A stretch of 64,000 bases of DNA from an uncultured Faecalibacterium sp. (GTDB lineage Bacteria > Bacillota > Clostridia > Oscillospirales > Ruminococcaceae). Every line of letters begins with the position of its first letter. Positions within the stretch are counted from its first letter, which is position 1. This document shows positions 34,778-43,244 of this stretch, piece after piece. The translations under genes were made by a program, and so were the position numbers. The DNA lies in the NCBI GenBank assembly GCA_934547065.1, contig CAKTEF010000010.1, positions 4,234-68,233 on the forward strand, in the 5' to 3' direction. The notes beneath the pieces were generated by a model that had not been told where the DNA came from, made no database searches, and saw only the letters and a program-made list of their open reading frames with translations.

Positions 34778-34816
34778 AAAACACCTGCAGCCAGCATCGG
34801 TTGCAGGTGTTTTTTG
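34778..34816 (+). terminator. Terminator of upp
   Basis: AACACCTGCA/TGCAGGTGTT stem followed by T6 (34810-34815); convergent with the TPM gene. Confidence 0.9.
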
Positions 34817-34829
34817 TTGTTGGGTATTT

Positions 34830-35852
34830 TTACCGTCCACGGCCACCGCCGCCGCCATGGAACGAGCCGCCGCCTGCGTGGAAGCTGCCGCCCCCAAAGC
34901 TGCCGCCGGAGCGTCCGCCGCCCATGCCGCCGCCAAAGGAACCGCCGCCGAAGCCGCCGCCCCCACGGGGCGGACGCGGGCCGCCGCCGCGCGGAGGGCG
35001 CGGGCCGCGAGGCCCACGGGGGCCGCCCCAATCGTCATAAGGGCCGCGCGGGGGCCGGGGACCGCGCCGACGGCTGCCCATGCCATACCCCAGCCCGAAG
35101 CCAAAGAAAGGCCCGAAGAAACCGCCGCCCCCGCCAAAGCCGCGCCGGATGCCCCGGAAGATCGTGTTCAGGGCAAACAGGAGAATGATCACCGCCAGGA
35201 TGGTGAGGAATGGCGAAGTATAGGATGCAGCCGGAGCCTCATCGTAAAGATCGCTGTAATGAGAACCATTCGGATCCTTGCCGACGGTGCCGGTGCTGCC
35301 GCTCAGGGTCACGCCGTAAATGTCGGCAATGGCGGCGGCCACATTGTTGGCGCAGGTGGTCACGGCGGCATCGTAATCGCCCGCCGCGAAGCGGTCCTCC
35401 ATCGTCTGAGCAATGGCGCTGGCCTGTTTTTCCAGTGTCGTGTTCCGGAAGCCGTCGCCGGTGGCAAGGTAATAGTCGCCGTCGGCGTACTGCTGGCTTT
35501 GCATCACCAGCAGGATGAGCACACCGTTGTTCTTGCTGGAACTGCCCAGCCCCCAGGCGTTGGCCGCCTGCACGGCGTAGTCCTCCGTGGATAAACTTCC
35601 CGTATAATCGACCGTCAATACGCCGATCTGTGCTTCCTCGCACTGCTGGGTGAGCTGTGCGTTGAGGGTTTCCAGCGTAGTCGTAGTGCTGCTGCTCAGG
35701 ATGTTGGCATCATCCACCACACACTGGTCACTGGGCAGATCGGGCAGCTGGGCCTTGGCCGCAAAGGCGGCGGGCGCAAGGGCCGTCAGGCCGACGGCCA
35801 GCACCACGAACAGGGCACACAGCTTTGCCGAAACTTGTTTCCTTGTTTTCAT
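34830..35852 (-). CDS. TPM-domain protein with Gly/Arg/Pro-rich tail (YgcG-like)
   Basis: A 340-residue exported membrane protein. Signal peptide (KLCALFVVLAVGLTALAPAAFAAK), then a TPM domain (CVVDDANILSSSTTTTLETLN, EEAQIGVLTVDYTGSLS, AANAWGLGSSSKNNGVLILL), one span (FLTILAVIILLFALNTIF) and a roughly 110-residue tail of Gly, Arg, Pro and Phe ending in GGGSFHGGGG-type repeats. The tail is on the cytosolic side by the positive-inside rule and may bind nucleic acid or phase-separate (speculation). It overlaps the LemA-like gene by four bases. Confidence 0.88.
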   Translation of the reverse strand: MKTRKQVSAKLCALFVVLAVGLTALAPAAFAAKAQLPDLPSDQCVVDDANILSSSTTTTLETLNAQLTQQCEEAQIGVLTVDYTGSLSTEDYAVQAANAWGLGSSSKNNGVLILLVMQSQQYADGDYYLATGDGFRNTTLEKQASAIAQTMEDRFAAGDYDAAVTTCANNVAAAIADIYGVTLSGSTGTVGKDPNGSHYSDLYDEAPAASYTSPFLTILAVIILLFALNTIFRGIRRGFGGGGGFFGPFFGFGLGYGMGSRRRGPRPPRGPYDDWGGPRGPRGPRPPRGGGPRPPRGGGGFGGGSFGGGMGGGRSGGSFGGGSFHAGGGSFHGGGGGRGR

Positions 35853-36610
35853 GCGAACGGTTCCACCTCCTGTACACCGAACAGCCCGCCCAGCACACTG
35901 GCCGGGAAGCCGCCGGTATCGTTCTGATAGTCATACACCGCATTGTTATATTGCAGGTTGCCCAGGATGGTCCCGGCACTGTTGAACTGGCCGTACTGGC
36001 CCTGCACCGCACCCATCTTCATGGGGTCTGCGGCCTGCTCCTGCAGCTTTGCATAGAGCTGGTCGATCCGCGACCCCAGCACCTCATTCGCCTGATACAG
36101 TGCGTGCATCGTGCTGCCCTGATAATAGGGCAGCGAGGTCAGCGCCTGCGCTTTGCCGCCGCTCTGCACCGCTTCCAGACAGGCCGAGAAGTCGTCCAGT
36201 GCGGTCTGCGCAGCCAGCACCTCGGCGTTATCGGCCCCCAGCGTATTCCCGCCGGTGGTGATGATGTTCGCCGCCGTGTTGGCGCGGGTGGTTAGCTCCT
36301 CGCTCAGGGTATAGCCATTGTCGGCGGCAACCCCGGTGGTGTACCACTGGCGCGCTTCGTTGTACCGGCTGCGGAGCTTTGCGCCCCCAAGCCCAAAAAA
36401 TGCAGCCAGCATCACCACCACGCTCAGAGCCAGCGCCGTGCCCTGCTTTGCCAGTGCGGCGGGCAGAGCCTGTTCCAGCCCGGCCAGCTTCTGCTGCAAG
36501 GGGGTCAGGCGCTCTGCCTGCGGCTCCGGGCGCTTTGCTTCGCGGTAGCTGCCCGCGTCAAAGCCGCCGCGGGCCTGATTCTGTTCTCTGGAAAAATCAG
36601 CGTTTGCCAT
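35849..36610 (-). CDS. LemA-like membrane protein
   Basis: A 253-residue protein. A charged cytosolic N-terminus (REQNQARGGFDAG, RPEPQAERLTPLQQ) precedes one span (TALALSVVVMLAAFFGLG) and a helical domain starting KLRSRYNEARQWYTTGV, in keeping with LemA-type helical bundles that accompany TPM proteins. Similarity is moderate, so I call it LemA-like. The ATG lies at the telA stop and the gene's end overlaps the TPM gene, so translation of the operon is coupled. Confidence 0.7.
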   Translation of the reverse strand: MANADFSREQNQARGGFDAGSYREAKRPEPQAERLTPLQQKLAGLEQALPAALAKQGTALALSVVVMLAAFFGLGGAKLRSRYNEARQWYTTGVAADNGYTLSEELTTRANTAANIITTGGNTLGADNAEVLAAQTALDDFSACLEAVQSGGKAQALTSLPYYQGSTMHALYQANEVLGSRIDQLYAKLQEQAADPMKMGAVQGQYGQFNSAGTILGNLQYNNAVYDYQNDTGGFPASVLGGLFGVQEVEPFA

Positions 36611-36611
36611 T

Positions 36612-37766
36612 TCAGCTCCGGATCTCCATCATCTTCTGCTTCAGCTCGTCCTCGATGCGGGTCAGCTCCTGCTCGGCAGCCACCCGCTTTGCGCGGCCCT
36701 CGGTCTGGATCTTGTTCAGTTCGTCCAGCGTCTCGATCAGGCTCTTGTTGGTCTGCTGCAGCGTCTCGATGTCCACTACGCCGCGCTGGCTCTCCTTGGC
36801 CGTCTCGATGGTGCCCAGTTTGAGGGCATCGGCGTTCTTCTTGAGCAGGTCGTTGGTCATGTCGGTCACGGCACGCTCGGCCTGCATGGCTTTCTGGGTG
36901 TGGGCCAGGCCCAGGGCCAGCACCATCTGGTTCTTCCACAGCGGGATGGTGTTCACGATGGTGGACTGGATCTTTTCGGCCATCATGGTATTGTTGTTCT
37001 GCAGCAGGCGGATCTGGGGACCCATCTGCAGGCTGATGTTCCGGGTCAGTTCCAGGTCGTAGAGCTTTTTCTCAAAGCGCTCGCACTGGTCGGACAGGTC
37101 GCGGGCGGCCTGGGCATCCTCCGGCAGGCCGGAGGCCTTGGCCTTGTCCATGGCCTGCTGCAGCTCGCCGGCACGCACCTCGGCCAGCTTTTTCTTGCCG
37201 GCCAGGATGTACATGCTCAGCTCCTTGAAATACGCCATGTTCAGGTCGTACATCTTATCCAGCATGGCAATGTCCTTGAGCAGCTGGACCTGGTGCTTTT
37301 CCAGCATGGACTGAATGTTTTCCACGTTCGTCTCGGCCTTGTTGTACTTGGTCTTGAGGTTATCCAGCTGGTCGCCCTTTTTCTTGAAAAAGCCCAGGAT
37401 GCCTTTCTGCTGTTCTTCGTTGGCATCAAAGTTTTTCAGCTCGCCGATCAGGTCGGTGATCATGTCGCCCACCTCGCCCAGGTCCTTGGTCGAGACCTTG
37501 GCCAATGCGGCTTCCGAGAAATCTCCGATCTTCTTTTGGCAGGCGGAGCCGTACTGCAGCACCTGCTGGCTGTTGGTGATGTCGATTTTTTCCGCAAACT
37601 GATCCACCATGGCCTGTTCCTCGGCGGTCAGCTGCACCTGCGGCTGTGCCTCCGGGGCGGGGTCCGGCTTTTTCTCCTCCACGGCAGCCTCCGGGGCGGG
37701 GTCCAGCGTCAGGGTCGGCACAGCCGAAGCCTCCAGGTCAAAGTTCAGGGTATTGTTGTCAGCCAT
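36612..37766 (-). CDS. Toxic-anion-resistance protein TelA/YaaN family
   Basis: A roughly 384-residue all-helical cytosolic protein. ILGFFKKKGDQLDNLKTKYNKAETNVENI, MLDKMYDLNMAYFKELSMYILAGKKKL and SLQMGPQIRLLQNNNTMMAEKIQSTIVNTIPLWKNQMVLALG are TelA signatures. TelA proteins are linked to tellurite and membrane-agent tolerance; in Bacillus yaaN sits next to xpaC, as here. The N-terminal 60 residues are Pro/Glu/Ala-rich. The start at 37766 is preferred; 37778 abuts the ribosome site. Confidence 0.93.
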   Translation of the reverse strand: MADNNTLNFDLEASAVPTLTLDPAPEAAVEEKKPDPAPEAQPQVQLTAEEQAMVDQFAEKIDITNSQQVLQYGSACQKKIGDFSEAALAKVSTKDLGEVGDMITDLIGELKNFDANEEQQKGILGFFKKKGDQLDNLKTKYNKAETNVENIQSMLEKHQVQLLKDIAMLDKMYDLNMAYFKELSMYILAGKKKLAEVRAGELQQAMDKAKASGLPEDAQAARDLSDQCERFEKKLYDLELTRNISLQMGPQIRLLQNNNTMMAEKIQSTIVNTIPLWKNQMVLALGLAHTQKAMQAERAVTDMTNDLLKKNADALKLGTIETAKESQRGVVDIETLQQTNKSLIETLDELNKIQTEGRAKRVAAEQELTRIEDELKQKMMEIRS

Positions 37767-37814
37767 TGTTGGTTCCATCCTTTCCAGATTGCAATTCCAG
37801 ATCCTCGTAATACG

Positions 37815-38438
37815 TTATAAACCCTGCCCTTTCAGCATGTTTTGCAGCACCGTCAGGTCTGCCGAAAGATCCATGCTTTCTGCGGCATACAGGGCATCCA
37901 GCTGGTTTTCAAAAGCCGTGGCAATGGAGGAAGCGTTCTTTTCCACCTCTGCCCGGATGGCGGCGGCGTTCTCGCCCCGCACCCCCTGCCGGGCCAGCTT
38001 TGCATACTGTTGGAGCACATTCACGGCATCGGGCAGGTAGTAGTTGGCAAACCGCCGCACCTGCTTTGCCTTGGCGGGGGAAGCTTCCACCGTTTCCACA
38101 ATGGAGCGCCCGGCCTTTTCCATCCGGGTCATGGCCGCCGAGAGCTGCGGGTCCGGCAGCGTCTCGTTCAGCGCGTGGAGGGTGTCCAGCTGGGTCTGCA
38201 GATCGGTCAGCATGGCATCCACATCGTCTACACCGGTGTGGAACGGCACTTCATGCTCCACCACGCGGGGCGGGCAGACCTTTTTGGCCCCGGCAAACGC
38301 CAGCACTGCCCCGCCCAGCGCTGCCAGAAGCGCCCACAGCTTGTAGACCGGCAGCGCCGCACAGAGCACCGCAAAAACCAGCGCCGCCGCATACCACGGC
38401 AGCACGCTGGGCTTCTGGGTGCGAATGATCTTGCTCAT
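37815..38438 (-). CDS. XpaC-like membrane protein
   Basis: A 207-residue protein of the family named for 5-bromo-4-chloroindolyl phosphate hydrolysis. Two adjacent spans (LPWYAAALVFAVLCAALPVYKLWALLAALGGAVLAF) precede a cytosolic helical domain (VDAMLTDLQTQLDTLH, RFANYYLPDAVNVLQQYAKLA is the characteristic block). The start at 38438 follows AAAGGAGAAACGACC. It heads the xpaC-telA-lemA-like-TPM operon. The function is unclear; the gene set suggests envelope stress. Confidence 0.88.
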   Translation of the reverse strand: MSKIIRTQKPSVLPWYAAALVFAVLCAALPVYKLWALLAALGGAVLAFAGAKKVCPPRVVEHEVPFHTGVDDVDAMLTDLQTQLDTLHALNETLPDPQLSAAMTRMEKAGRSIVETVEASPAKAKQVRRFANYYLPDAVNVLQQYAKLARQGVRGENAAAIRAEVEKNASSIATAFENQLDALYAAESMDLSADLTVLQNMLKGQGL

Positions 38439-38477
38439 GGTCGTTTCTCCTTTTCCGGGGCAAAAGCCCTTATTACT

Positions 38478-38505
38478 ATCATACCGCCCTCCGGGCAAAA
38501 CGCAA
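38478..38505 (-). promoter_or_regulatory. Promoter of xpaC-telA operon
   Basis: On the minus strand, TTGCGT (38505-38500), 16-nt spacer, TATGAT (38483-38478), 40 nt before the start. Confidence 0.65.
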
Positions 38506-38553
38506 GCGTTTCACGAATAATTTACAGGTTTGAAATCGAATTGTCATGCCCGC

Positions 38554-39039
38554 TCACACGATCCACTCCCCCAGCGCCGCGCCCCACAGCGCTTCCAGCT
38601 GCTGCGGGCGGCAGGCCGCGTTGGCGGGGCTGGTGCTGGGCAGCCTGACCGCCGGGATGCCGCTGACGGGCAGCAGATACTTTGTATAGATCTTATATGC
38701 CGCAGCCCCGTTGCAAAAGACGGCCTCGATGGGCGCTTTTTCCAGCAGGGCGGCGATATCATTGGGCACCGCATCCCGGATGGATGCATCCGATGCCCCG
38801 GTGATGGTGCAGCGTTCCAGCGTGTCCCACAGCGCCAGCCCATGGCGCAGGATGATCTGCTTTTTGGCCGCGATATCCTCCCGCGCGGGCACCGGCTCCC
38901 CGGTCAGGGCTGCCATCAGCGGCCAGAACCGGTTCTGCGGGTGGCCGTAGTAAAAGGACATTTCCCGGCTTTTGGGGCTGGGCCAGGTGCCCAGGATCAG
39001 CGCCCGGCTGGCCGGGCCGCAGACCGGCTCAAAGCTCAT
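38554..39039 (-). CDS. DNA-deoxyinosine glycosylase (UDG superfamily, family 6)
   Basis: A 161-residue base-excision-repair enzyme that removes hypoxanthine from deaminated DNA. The motif LILGTWPSPKSREMSFYYGHPQNRFWP is the hallmark, including the catalytic-region Asn; RLPSTSPANAAC is the second DNA-binding motif. Length is normal. It overlaps the HAD gene by four bases and is probably cotranscribed with it. Confidence 0.92.
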   Translation of the reverse strand: MSFEPVCGPASRALILGTWPSPKSREMSFYYGHPQNRFWPLMAALTGEPVPAREDIAAKKQIILRHGLALWDTLERCTITGASDASIRDAVPNDIAALLEKAPIEAVFCNGAAAYKIYTKYLLPVSGIPAVRLPSTSPANAACRPQQLEALWGAALGEWIV

Positions 39040-39926
39040 CGGTCGGCCTCCTCAGCCATCCGGCCCCACGCCGGGCCAAACGCCCGGCCGGAGGGCTGGG
39101 CTTCCGGCCCGCCGAACCAGACCTCCTCGATCAGGGCAGCCAGGCCGTCCTCCCGCACATCGCCGATGATCCGGTCGGCCGCCGCTTTGGCATCCGCAGT
39201 GCCGTTTGCCATGCAGCACGAAAGCCCGGCGGCCCGCAGCATCCCCACATCGTTGGCCGAGTCGCCTGCCGCCACGGCATCCGCCAGCGTCAGGCCCATC
39301 GTCCGGCACAGGTCTTCCAGGCCCACGCTCTTGTCCATGCCGCTCCGCACAATGTCGTAGCAGCACCAGCCGTCGGTGCTTCCGCTGCCCGTTTTCATAA
39401 AACGAAGGCCCAAATAGCCGTATTTTTCCGCAAAGGCCTCCACGCCCCCCTGCGGCAGGCACGCAAAGGCCGCATGGGGCATATCGATCAGGTGGCGGTC
39501 CTGATCCTCGCCATCCAGGCAGGAAAGCCCGCTTTTGCCCATTTTATCGTAGAACGCCCGCAGGGTCTCGTACTCGCAGTAGGCGTAGTAGGCATCTCGG
39601 AAATTGAACTGGAGCGGGTAGTTGTAGTCCTCGCAGAAATCCACCAGGGCATACATCTCCTCGTTGCTCAAAGGATGCTCGGCCACAAGGGTGCCGGTGC
39701 GGTCCACCACACAGGCCCCGTTGCAGGTAATGGCGTAGTCCGGCCGGATGCCGCCCAGCTGTTCCCTGCCCTTGACGGCACACCAGGCGCGGCCCGTGTT
39801 CAGCACGAACTTTCCGCCCGCCGCCTGGAACTTTTTCACCGCCTTTACCACCGCAGGCCGGGGGCACGGCTCCCCGAACGGCACCAGCGTATTGTCAAAA
39901 TCACTTGCCAGAAGTTTGTATTGCAT
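39036..39926 (-). CDS. HAD-superfamily Cof-type phosphatase
   Basis: A 296-residue phosphatase of the Cof/C2B-cap type. Motif I LLASDFDNTLVPF, motif II VLNTGRAW, motif III/IV GLTLADAVAAGDSANDVGML (metal-binding DxxND). The cap region is unusually Tyr-rich (DAYYAYCEYETLRAFYDK). Substrates are usually sugar or nucleotide phosphates; none can be fixed here. A -10-like TATACT lies about 100 bp upstream, right behind the terminator at 40031. Confidence 0.9.
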   Translation of the reverse strand: MQYKLLASDFDNTLVPFGEPCPRPAVVKAVKKFQAAGGKFVLNTGRAWCAVKGREQLGGIRPDYAITCNGACVVDRTGTLVAEHPLSNEEMYALVDFCEDYNYPLQFNFRDAYYAYCEYETLRAFYDKMGKSGLSCLDGEDQDRHLIDMPHAAFACLPQGGVEAFAEKYGYLGLRFMKTGSGSTDGWCCYDIVRSGMDKSVGLEDLCRTMGLTLADAVAAGDSANDVGMLRAAGLSCCMANGTADAKAAADRIIGDVREDGLAALIEEVWFGGPEAQPSGRAFGPAWGRMAEEADR

Positions 39927-40030
39927 CGTTGCTCCTATTTCAGCATCCTCACTCCCTCAGACCGCGCTGCACAGCAAAGGCGGAGAGAAAATGAGCCAGC
40001 CGATCTTTTTGATATGATCCAGTATACCAC

Positions 40031-40067
40031 AAAACGCCGCTCCGGGATATCCCCGAAACGGCGTTTT
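40031..40067 (-). terminator. Terminator of the metal-exporter-like gene
   Basis: AAAACGCCG/CGGCGTTTT stem with a strong inner loop, just past the stop at 40085; T-runs exist on both strands. Confidence 0.8.
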
Positions 40068-40084
40068 ATCTCAAACTTTTTCGT

Positions 40085-40972
40085 TTATCCTGCCAGCGCC
40101 ACCACGATCTGGATGCCAACGCCCACAGCGGCCCCGGCGGCCCAGGTCAGGCCGGTGATGAACAGGTTCTGCTTCCAGGAGGGGTTGGCCCGCCAGAGCA
40201 CAGCCAGGCCCACGCCTGCGCCGGTACACAGGCCCGCCACCAGGCTGGAAAAGCGGAGCGCCCCCTCCACATACAGCTGGGTCAGCAGCACGCTGGCCGC
40301 GCAGTTGGGGATCAGGCCCACCAGTGCCGAGAACACCGGCTGGAAAAAGCCCATCCGGCCCAGCAGGTCGGCGAACACATCCTCGCCCACGCCCTCCACG
40401 ATCAGGCCGAACACCAGGCTGAATGCAAAGATGAACACAAAGATCTCCAGCGTGTGGCGGAGCGCGGCCTGCCAGATGGGGCGCTCATGGCCCTGCTCAT
40501 CGTTGTGCTCCTCGTGGCAGTCGATCTCATCCGCGCTGCCGGTGTAGCCGCCTCGCAGCGAACGCGGCAGCACCCCGCGCAGCACAAAATCCAGCACCAG
40601 ACCCACCACGATGGCATACACCACCTTGATGGCCATCAGCAGCGCCAGCTTGTCCCAGTAGGCCGGCATCGACACCAGCAGGGGCACAGCCTCGTCGCTG
40701 GTAGCCAGAAACACGGCCATCAGCGTGCCCAGGCTGATCACGCGGGAGGCATAAAAGTTCGACGCAATGGCCGAAAAGCCGCACTGCGGCACACAGCCCA
40801 GCACCGCGCCGGGGATGGCACCCCAGCGGCCGCTGCGCTCCAGCACCGCCTCGATCCGCTCGCCGTGGCGGTGCTCCACATACTCGATGAACAGATAGGC
40901 CAAAAACAAAAAGGGCAGCATCTTGGCGGTGTCCACCAGCGTTTCGCCCAGAACATCCAAAAACAGTTCCAT
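40085..40972 (-). CDS. Putative 10-TM heavy-metal/manganese exporter (ArsP_2-like)
   Basis: A 295-residue polytopic membrane protein. The duplicated blocks AIPGAVLGCVPQCGFSAIASNFYA and FSALVGLIPNCAASVLLTQLYVEGAL, and GTLMAVFLATSDEAVPLL, match the family annotated as putative manganese transporter or heavy-metal exporter. A central cytosolic His/Glu/Asp-rich loop (EIDCHEEHNDEQGHERP) may bind metal. The start at 40972 follows AAGGAGAACCCCGAT. TTGCAA motifs surround its promoter. Substrate metal not established. Confidence 0.82.
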   Translation of the reverse strand: MELFLDVLGETLVDTAKMLPFLFLAYLFIEYVEHRHGERIEAVLERSGRWGAIPGAVLGCVPQCGFSAIASNFYASRVISLGTLMAVFLATSDEAVPLLVSMPAYWDKLALLMAIKVVYAIVVGLVLDFVLRGVLPRSLRGGYTGSADEIDCHEEHNDEQGHERPIWQAALRHTLEIFVFIFAFSLVFGLIVEGVGEDVFADLLGRMGFFQPVFSALVGLIPNCAASVLLTQLYVEGALRFSSLVAGLCTGAGVGLAVLWRANPSWKQNLFITGLTWAAGAAVGVGIQIVVALAG

Positions 40973-41014
40973 ATCGGGGTTCTCCTTGCGCCGAACGCGC
41001 TTCATTTTTGTAAA

Positions 41015-41099
41015 TTGCAAATTGATTGCGTTTTCATGCAAGGGAGATTATACACGCTCCGGGCGCAAATTGCAAGAGGAATTTGCAAAAAGATTGCAA
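41015..41099 (-). promoter_or_regulatory. Promoter with four TTGCAA palindromes
   Basis: On the minus strand, -35 TTGCAA (41075-41070), 17-nt spacer, -10 TATAAT (41052-41047). The palindromic hexamer TTGCAA recurs at 41083-41088, 41094-41099 (inside ATTGCAAT) and downstream at 41015-41020. This spacing around one promoter suggests binding of a metal-sensing regulator. Confidence 0.65.
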
Positions 41100-41127
41100 T
41101 TTTATGACCGCTGTGTTCCGGGCAGCA

Positions 41128-41152
41128 GAAAAGCCCGCCGGGCGGCGGGCTT
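41128..41152 (-). terminator. Terminator of tcdA
   Basis: AAGCCCGCC/GGCGGGCTT stem followed by TTTTC on the minus strand. Confidence 0.85.
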
Positions 41153-41176
41153 CCGGGGGCAGTATGGTTCCGGTTT

Positions 41177-41947
41177 TTAACCTTTCAGCGGCACAAATCC
41201 AACCAGATCTTTCACGACCTCGCCGCCGATGATGAGCCCGGCCACCGAGGGCACAAAGGCGTTGGAACCCGGCACCGAGCGGCGGATGGTACACTTGCGC
41301 TGGGTGCCCGGCGGGCAGATGCAGTGATTCTTGCAGCTGATGGAATCATCCTCGATGGGAGTCATGGCGGGCTCCTTGGAATACACCACTTTCAGGTGCT
41401 TGATCCTGCGCTTGCGGCACTCGGTGCGCATCACCTTGGCCAGCGGGCAGACGGAGGTCTTGTAGATATCCGTCACCTCAAAGCGGGTGGGGTCCATCTT
41501 ATTGCCTGCGCCCATGGCGCAGATGATGGGCACCCCGGCCTCCTTGGCCTTGACCACCAGGGCGATCTTGCCCGTTACGGTATCAATGGCATCCACCACA
41601 TAATCGTACTGGGTAAAATCGAACTGATCCTGCGTTTCCGGGGTAAAAAATGTCTTGTAGGTGGTCACCCGGATGTTGGGGTCGATGTCGTGGATGCGTT
41701 CTTCGGCCACGTCCACCTTGTATTGGCCCACCGTTTTGCGGGTGGCCACGATCTGCCGGTTCAGGTTGGTCAGGCAGACCTTATCATCGTCGATCAAGTC
41801 CAGCGCACCCACGCCGCTGCGGGCCAGGGCCTCCACCGTATAGCCGCCCACACCGCCGATGCCGAACACCGCCACGCGGCAGCGGTGCAGCTTGTCCATG
41901 GCTTCCTTGCCCAGCAGCATCTGGGTACGGGAATATTGATCCTGCAT
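41177..41947 (-). CDS. tcdA: tRNA threonylcarbamoyladenosine dehydratase TcdA
   Basis: A 256-residue E1-like (ThiF/MoeB fold) enzyme that cyclises t6A37 to ct6A with ATP. It has YSRTQMLLGKEAMDKL, the nucleotide loop VAVFGIGGVGGYTVEALARSGVG, LIDDDKVCLTNLNRQI, and VVDAIDTVTGKIALV, with the C-terminal SNAFVPSVAGLIIGGEVVKDL typical of TcdA. It acts downstream of the TsaBE products encoded 8 kb away. Confidence 0.93.
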   Translation of the reverse strand: MQDQYSRTQMLLGKEAMDKLHRCRVAVFGIGGVGGYTVEALARSGVGALDLIDDDKVCLTNLNRQIVATRKTVGQYKVDVAEERIHDIDPNIRVTTYKTFFTPETQDQFDFTQYDYVVDAIDTVTGKIALVVKAKEAGVPIICAMGAGNKMDPTRFEVTDIYKTSVCPLAKVMRTECRKRRIKHLKVVYSKEPAMTPIEDDSISCKNHCICPPGTQRKCTIRRSVPGSNAFVPSVAGLIIGGEVVKDLVGFVPLKG

Positions 41948-42068
41948 AAACCTTTGCTCCTCCGTCTCCTGCTGCGCCGGAGATGTTCCAAACCCGGCGC
42001 AGCCGTTTTTGTTTCACTTCATTGCTTTCCTGCAGCCGCCCTCCGCTTTCCCTCAAACGGGCCGCCGA

Positions 42069-43172
42069 TCACCGCTCCACCGCCGTGATGGTTCCGCCGC
42101 CCAGCACCACATCCCCCTGATACAGCACCACAGCCTGGCCGGGCGTGGGGGCACGCTGAGGCTGATCGAATTCCAGGCGGAAGCCGTCCTGCGCCGGATA
42201 AACGGTGGCCGGCTGCTCGGCCTGATGGTACCGGGTGCGGGCCGTGACCCGCAGCGGCTGCGTCAGGGCCGGGATGGCGATCCAGTTGACCTCGTTGGCA
42301 TACACGATGCGGTCAAACAGGGCACTTTCCGGGCCAACGGTGACGGTGTTGGCCTGCATATCTTTCCCGCAGACATACACCGGTGCGCCCATGGCAAGGC
42401 CCAGGCCCTTGCGCTGGCCCAGCGTATAGCGCACTGCGCCCAGGTGGGTGCCCACCTTTTTCCCGCTCCGGTCCACAAAATCCCCCGCCGGGTAGTGCCT
42501 GCCGGTAAAATCTTCCATAAAACGGGCATAATCCCCGTCCGGCACAAAGCAGATGTCCTGGCTGTCGTGCTTGCGGGCATTGATGAAATGCTGCTCCTCG
42601 GCGATTTTGCGCACCTCGGTCTTGTGCAGGGCCCCCAGCGGCAGCCGCACATGGGCCAGCTGCTCCTGGGTCAGATTGTACAGCACATAGCTCTGATCCT
42701 TGCCCTCGTCCAGGCCCTTTTTCAGCAGCCAGCGGCCGGTGGCCGCATCCTGCTCCACGCGGGCATAGTGGCCCGTGACCACATACTCCAGCCCGTGGCT
42801 CTCGGCCCAGCGGAGCAGGTGGTCAAACTTCATGTATTTGTTGCAGTCGATGCAGGGGTTTGGCGTACCGCCCGCCTCATACACCCGGATGAATTTCTCG
42901 ATGATCTTTTCCTGAAAATCTGCCGTGAAATCCAGCACCTCGTAGGGGATGTCCATGGCAAAGGCCACTTCGGCGGCATCCTCGATGTCCTTTTCCGAGC
43001 AGCAGGTGTGGAACCCCGACTGCCCCAGTGTCTCGTTGCGGGTGAGCCGCATGGTGATCCCGGTGCAGTCGTAACCGGCCCGCTGCATCAGCCATGCCGC
43101 TACCGAGCTGTCCACGCCGCCGCTCATGGCGATCAGCGCACCGGGGCGCTTTGTGTTCTGTGTTTCTGTCAT
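42069..43172 (-). CDS. mnmA: tRNA-specific 2-thiouridylase MnmA
   Basis: A 367-residue enzyme that thiolates U34 of Glu, Gln and Lys tRNAs. PP-loop IAMSGGVDSSVAAWL, first catalytic cysteine in TPNPCIDCNKYMKF, DEGKDQSYVLYNLTQEQL, second cysteine in KHDSQDICFVPDGDYARF. Length normal. The start at 43172 follows a GAGGAATGAT site. Its promoter overlaps the end of cca, so it is read separately from cca-rnz. Confidence 0.96.
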   Translation of the reverse strand: MTETQNTKRPGALIAMSGGVDSSVAAWLMQRAGYDCTGITMRLTRNETLGQSGFHTCCSEKDIEDAAEVAFAMDIPYEVLDFTADFQEKIIEKFIRVYEAGGTPNPCIDCNKYMKFDHLLRWAESHGLEYVVTGHYARVEQDAATGRWLLKKGLDEGKDQSYVLYNLTQEQLAHVRLPLGALHKTEVRKIAEEQHFINARKHDSQDICFVPDGDYARFMEDFTGRHYPAGDFVDRSGKKVGTHLGAVRYTLGQRKGLGLAMGAPVYVCGKDMQANTVTVGPESALFDRIVYANEVNWIAIPALTQPLRVTARTRYHQAEQPATVYPAQDGFRLEFDQPQRAPTPGQAVVLYQGDVVLGGGTITAVER

Positions 43173-43215
43173 ATCATTCCTCGCCGTTCTATAACACACT
43201 AAAACAGTAGATATA

Positions 43216-43244
43216 ATACTACCGCAGCTTCTTTCTCTTGTCAA
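43216..43244 (-). promoter_or_regulatory. mnmA promoter
   Basis: On the minus strand, TTGACA (43244-43239), 17-nt spacer, TAGTAT (43221-43216). The -35 box overlaps the cca stop codon. Confidence 0.85.

Noticed and set aside
34801..35040. Pro-rich plus-strand frame opposite the TPM gene tail
   Set aside because: It is the complement of the Gly/Arg-rich tail of the TPM protein and has no ribosome site.
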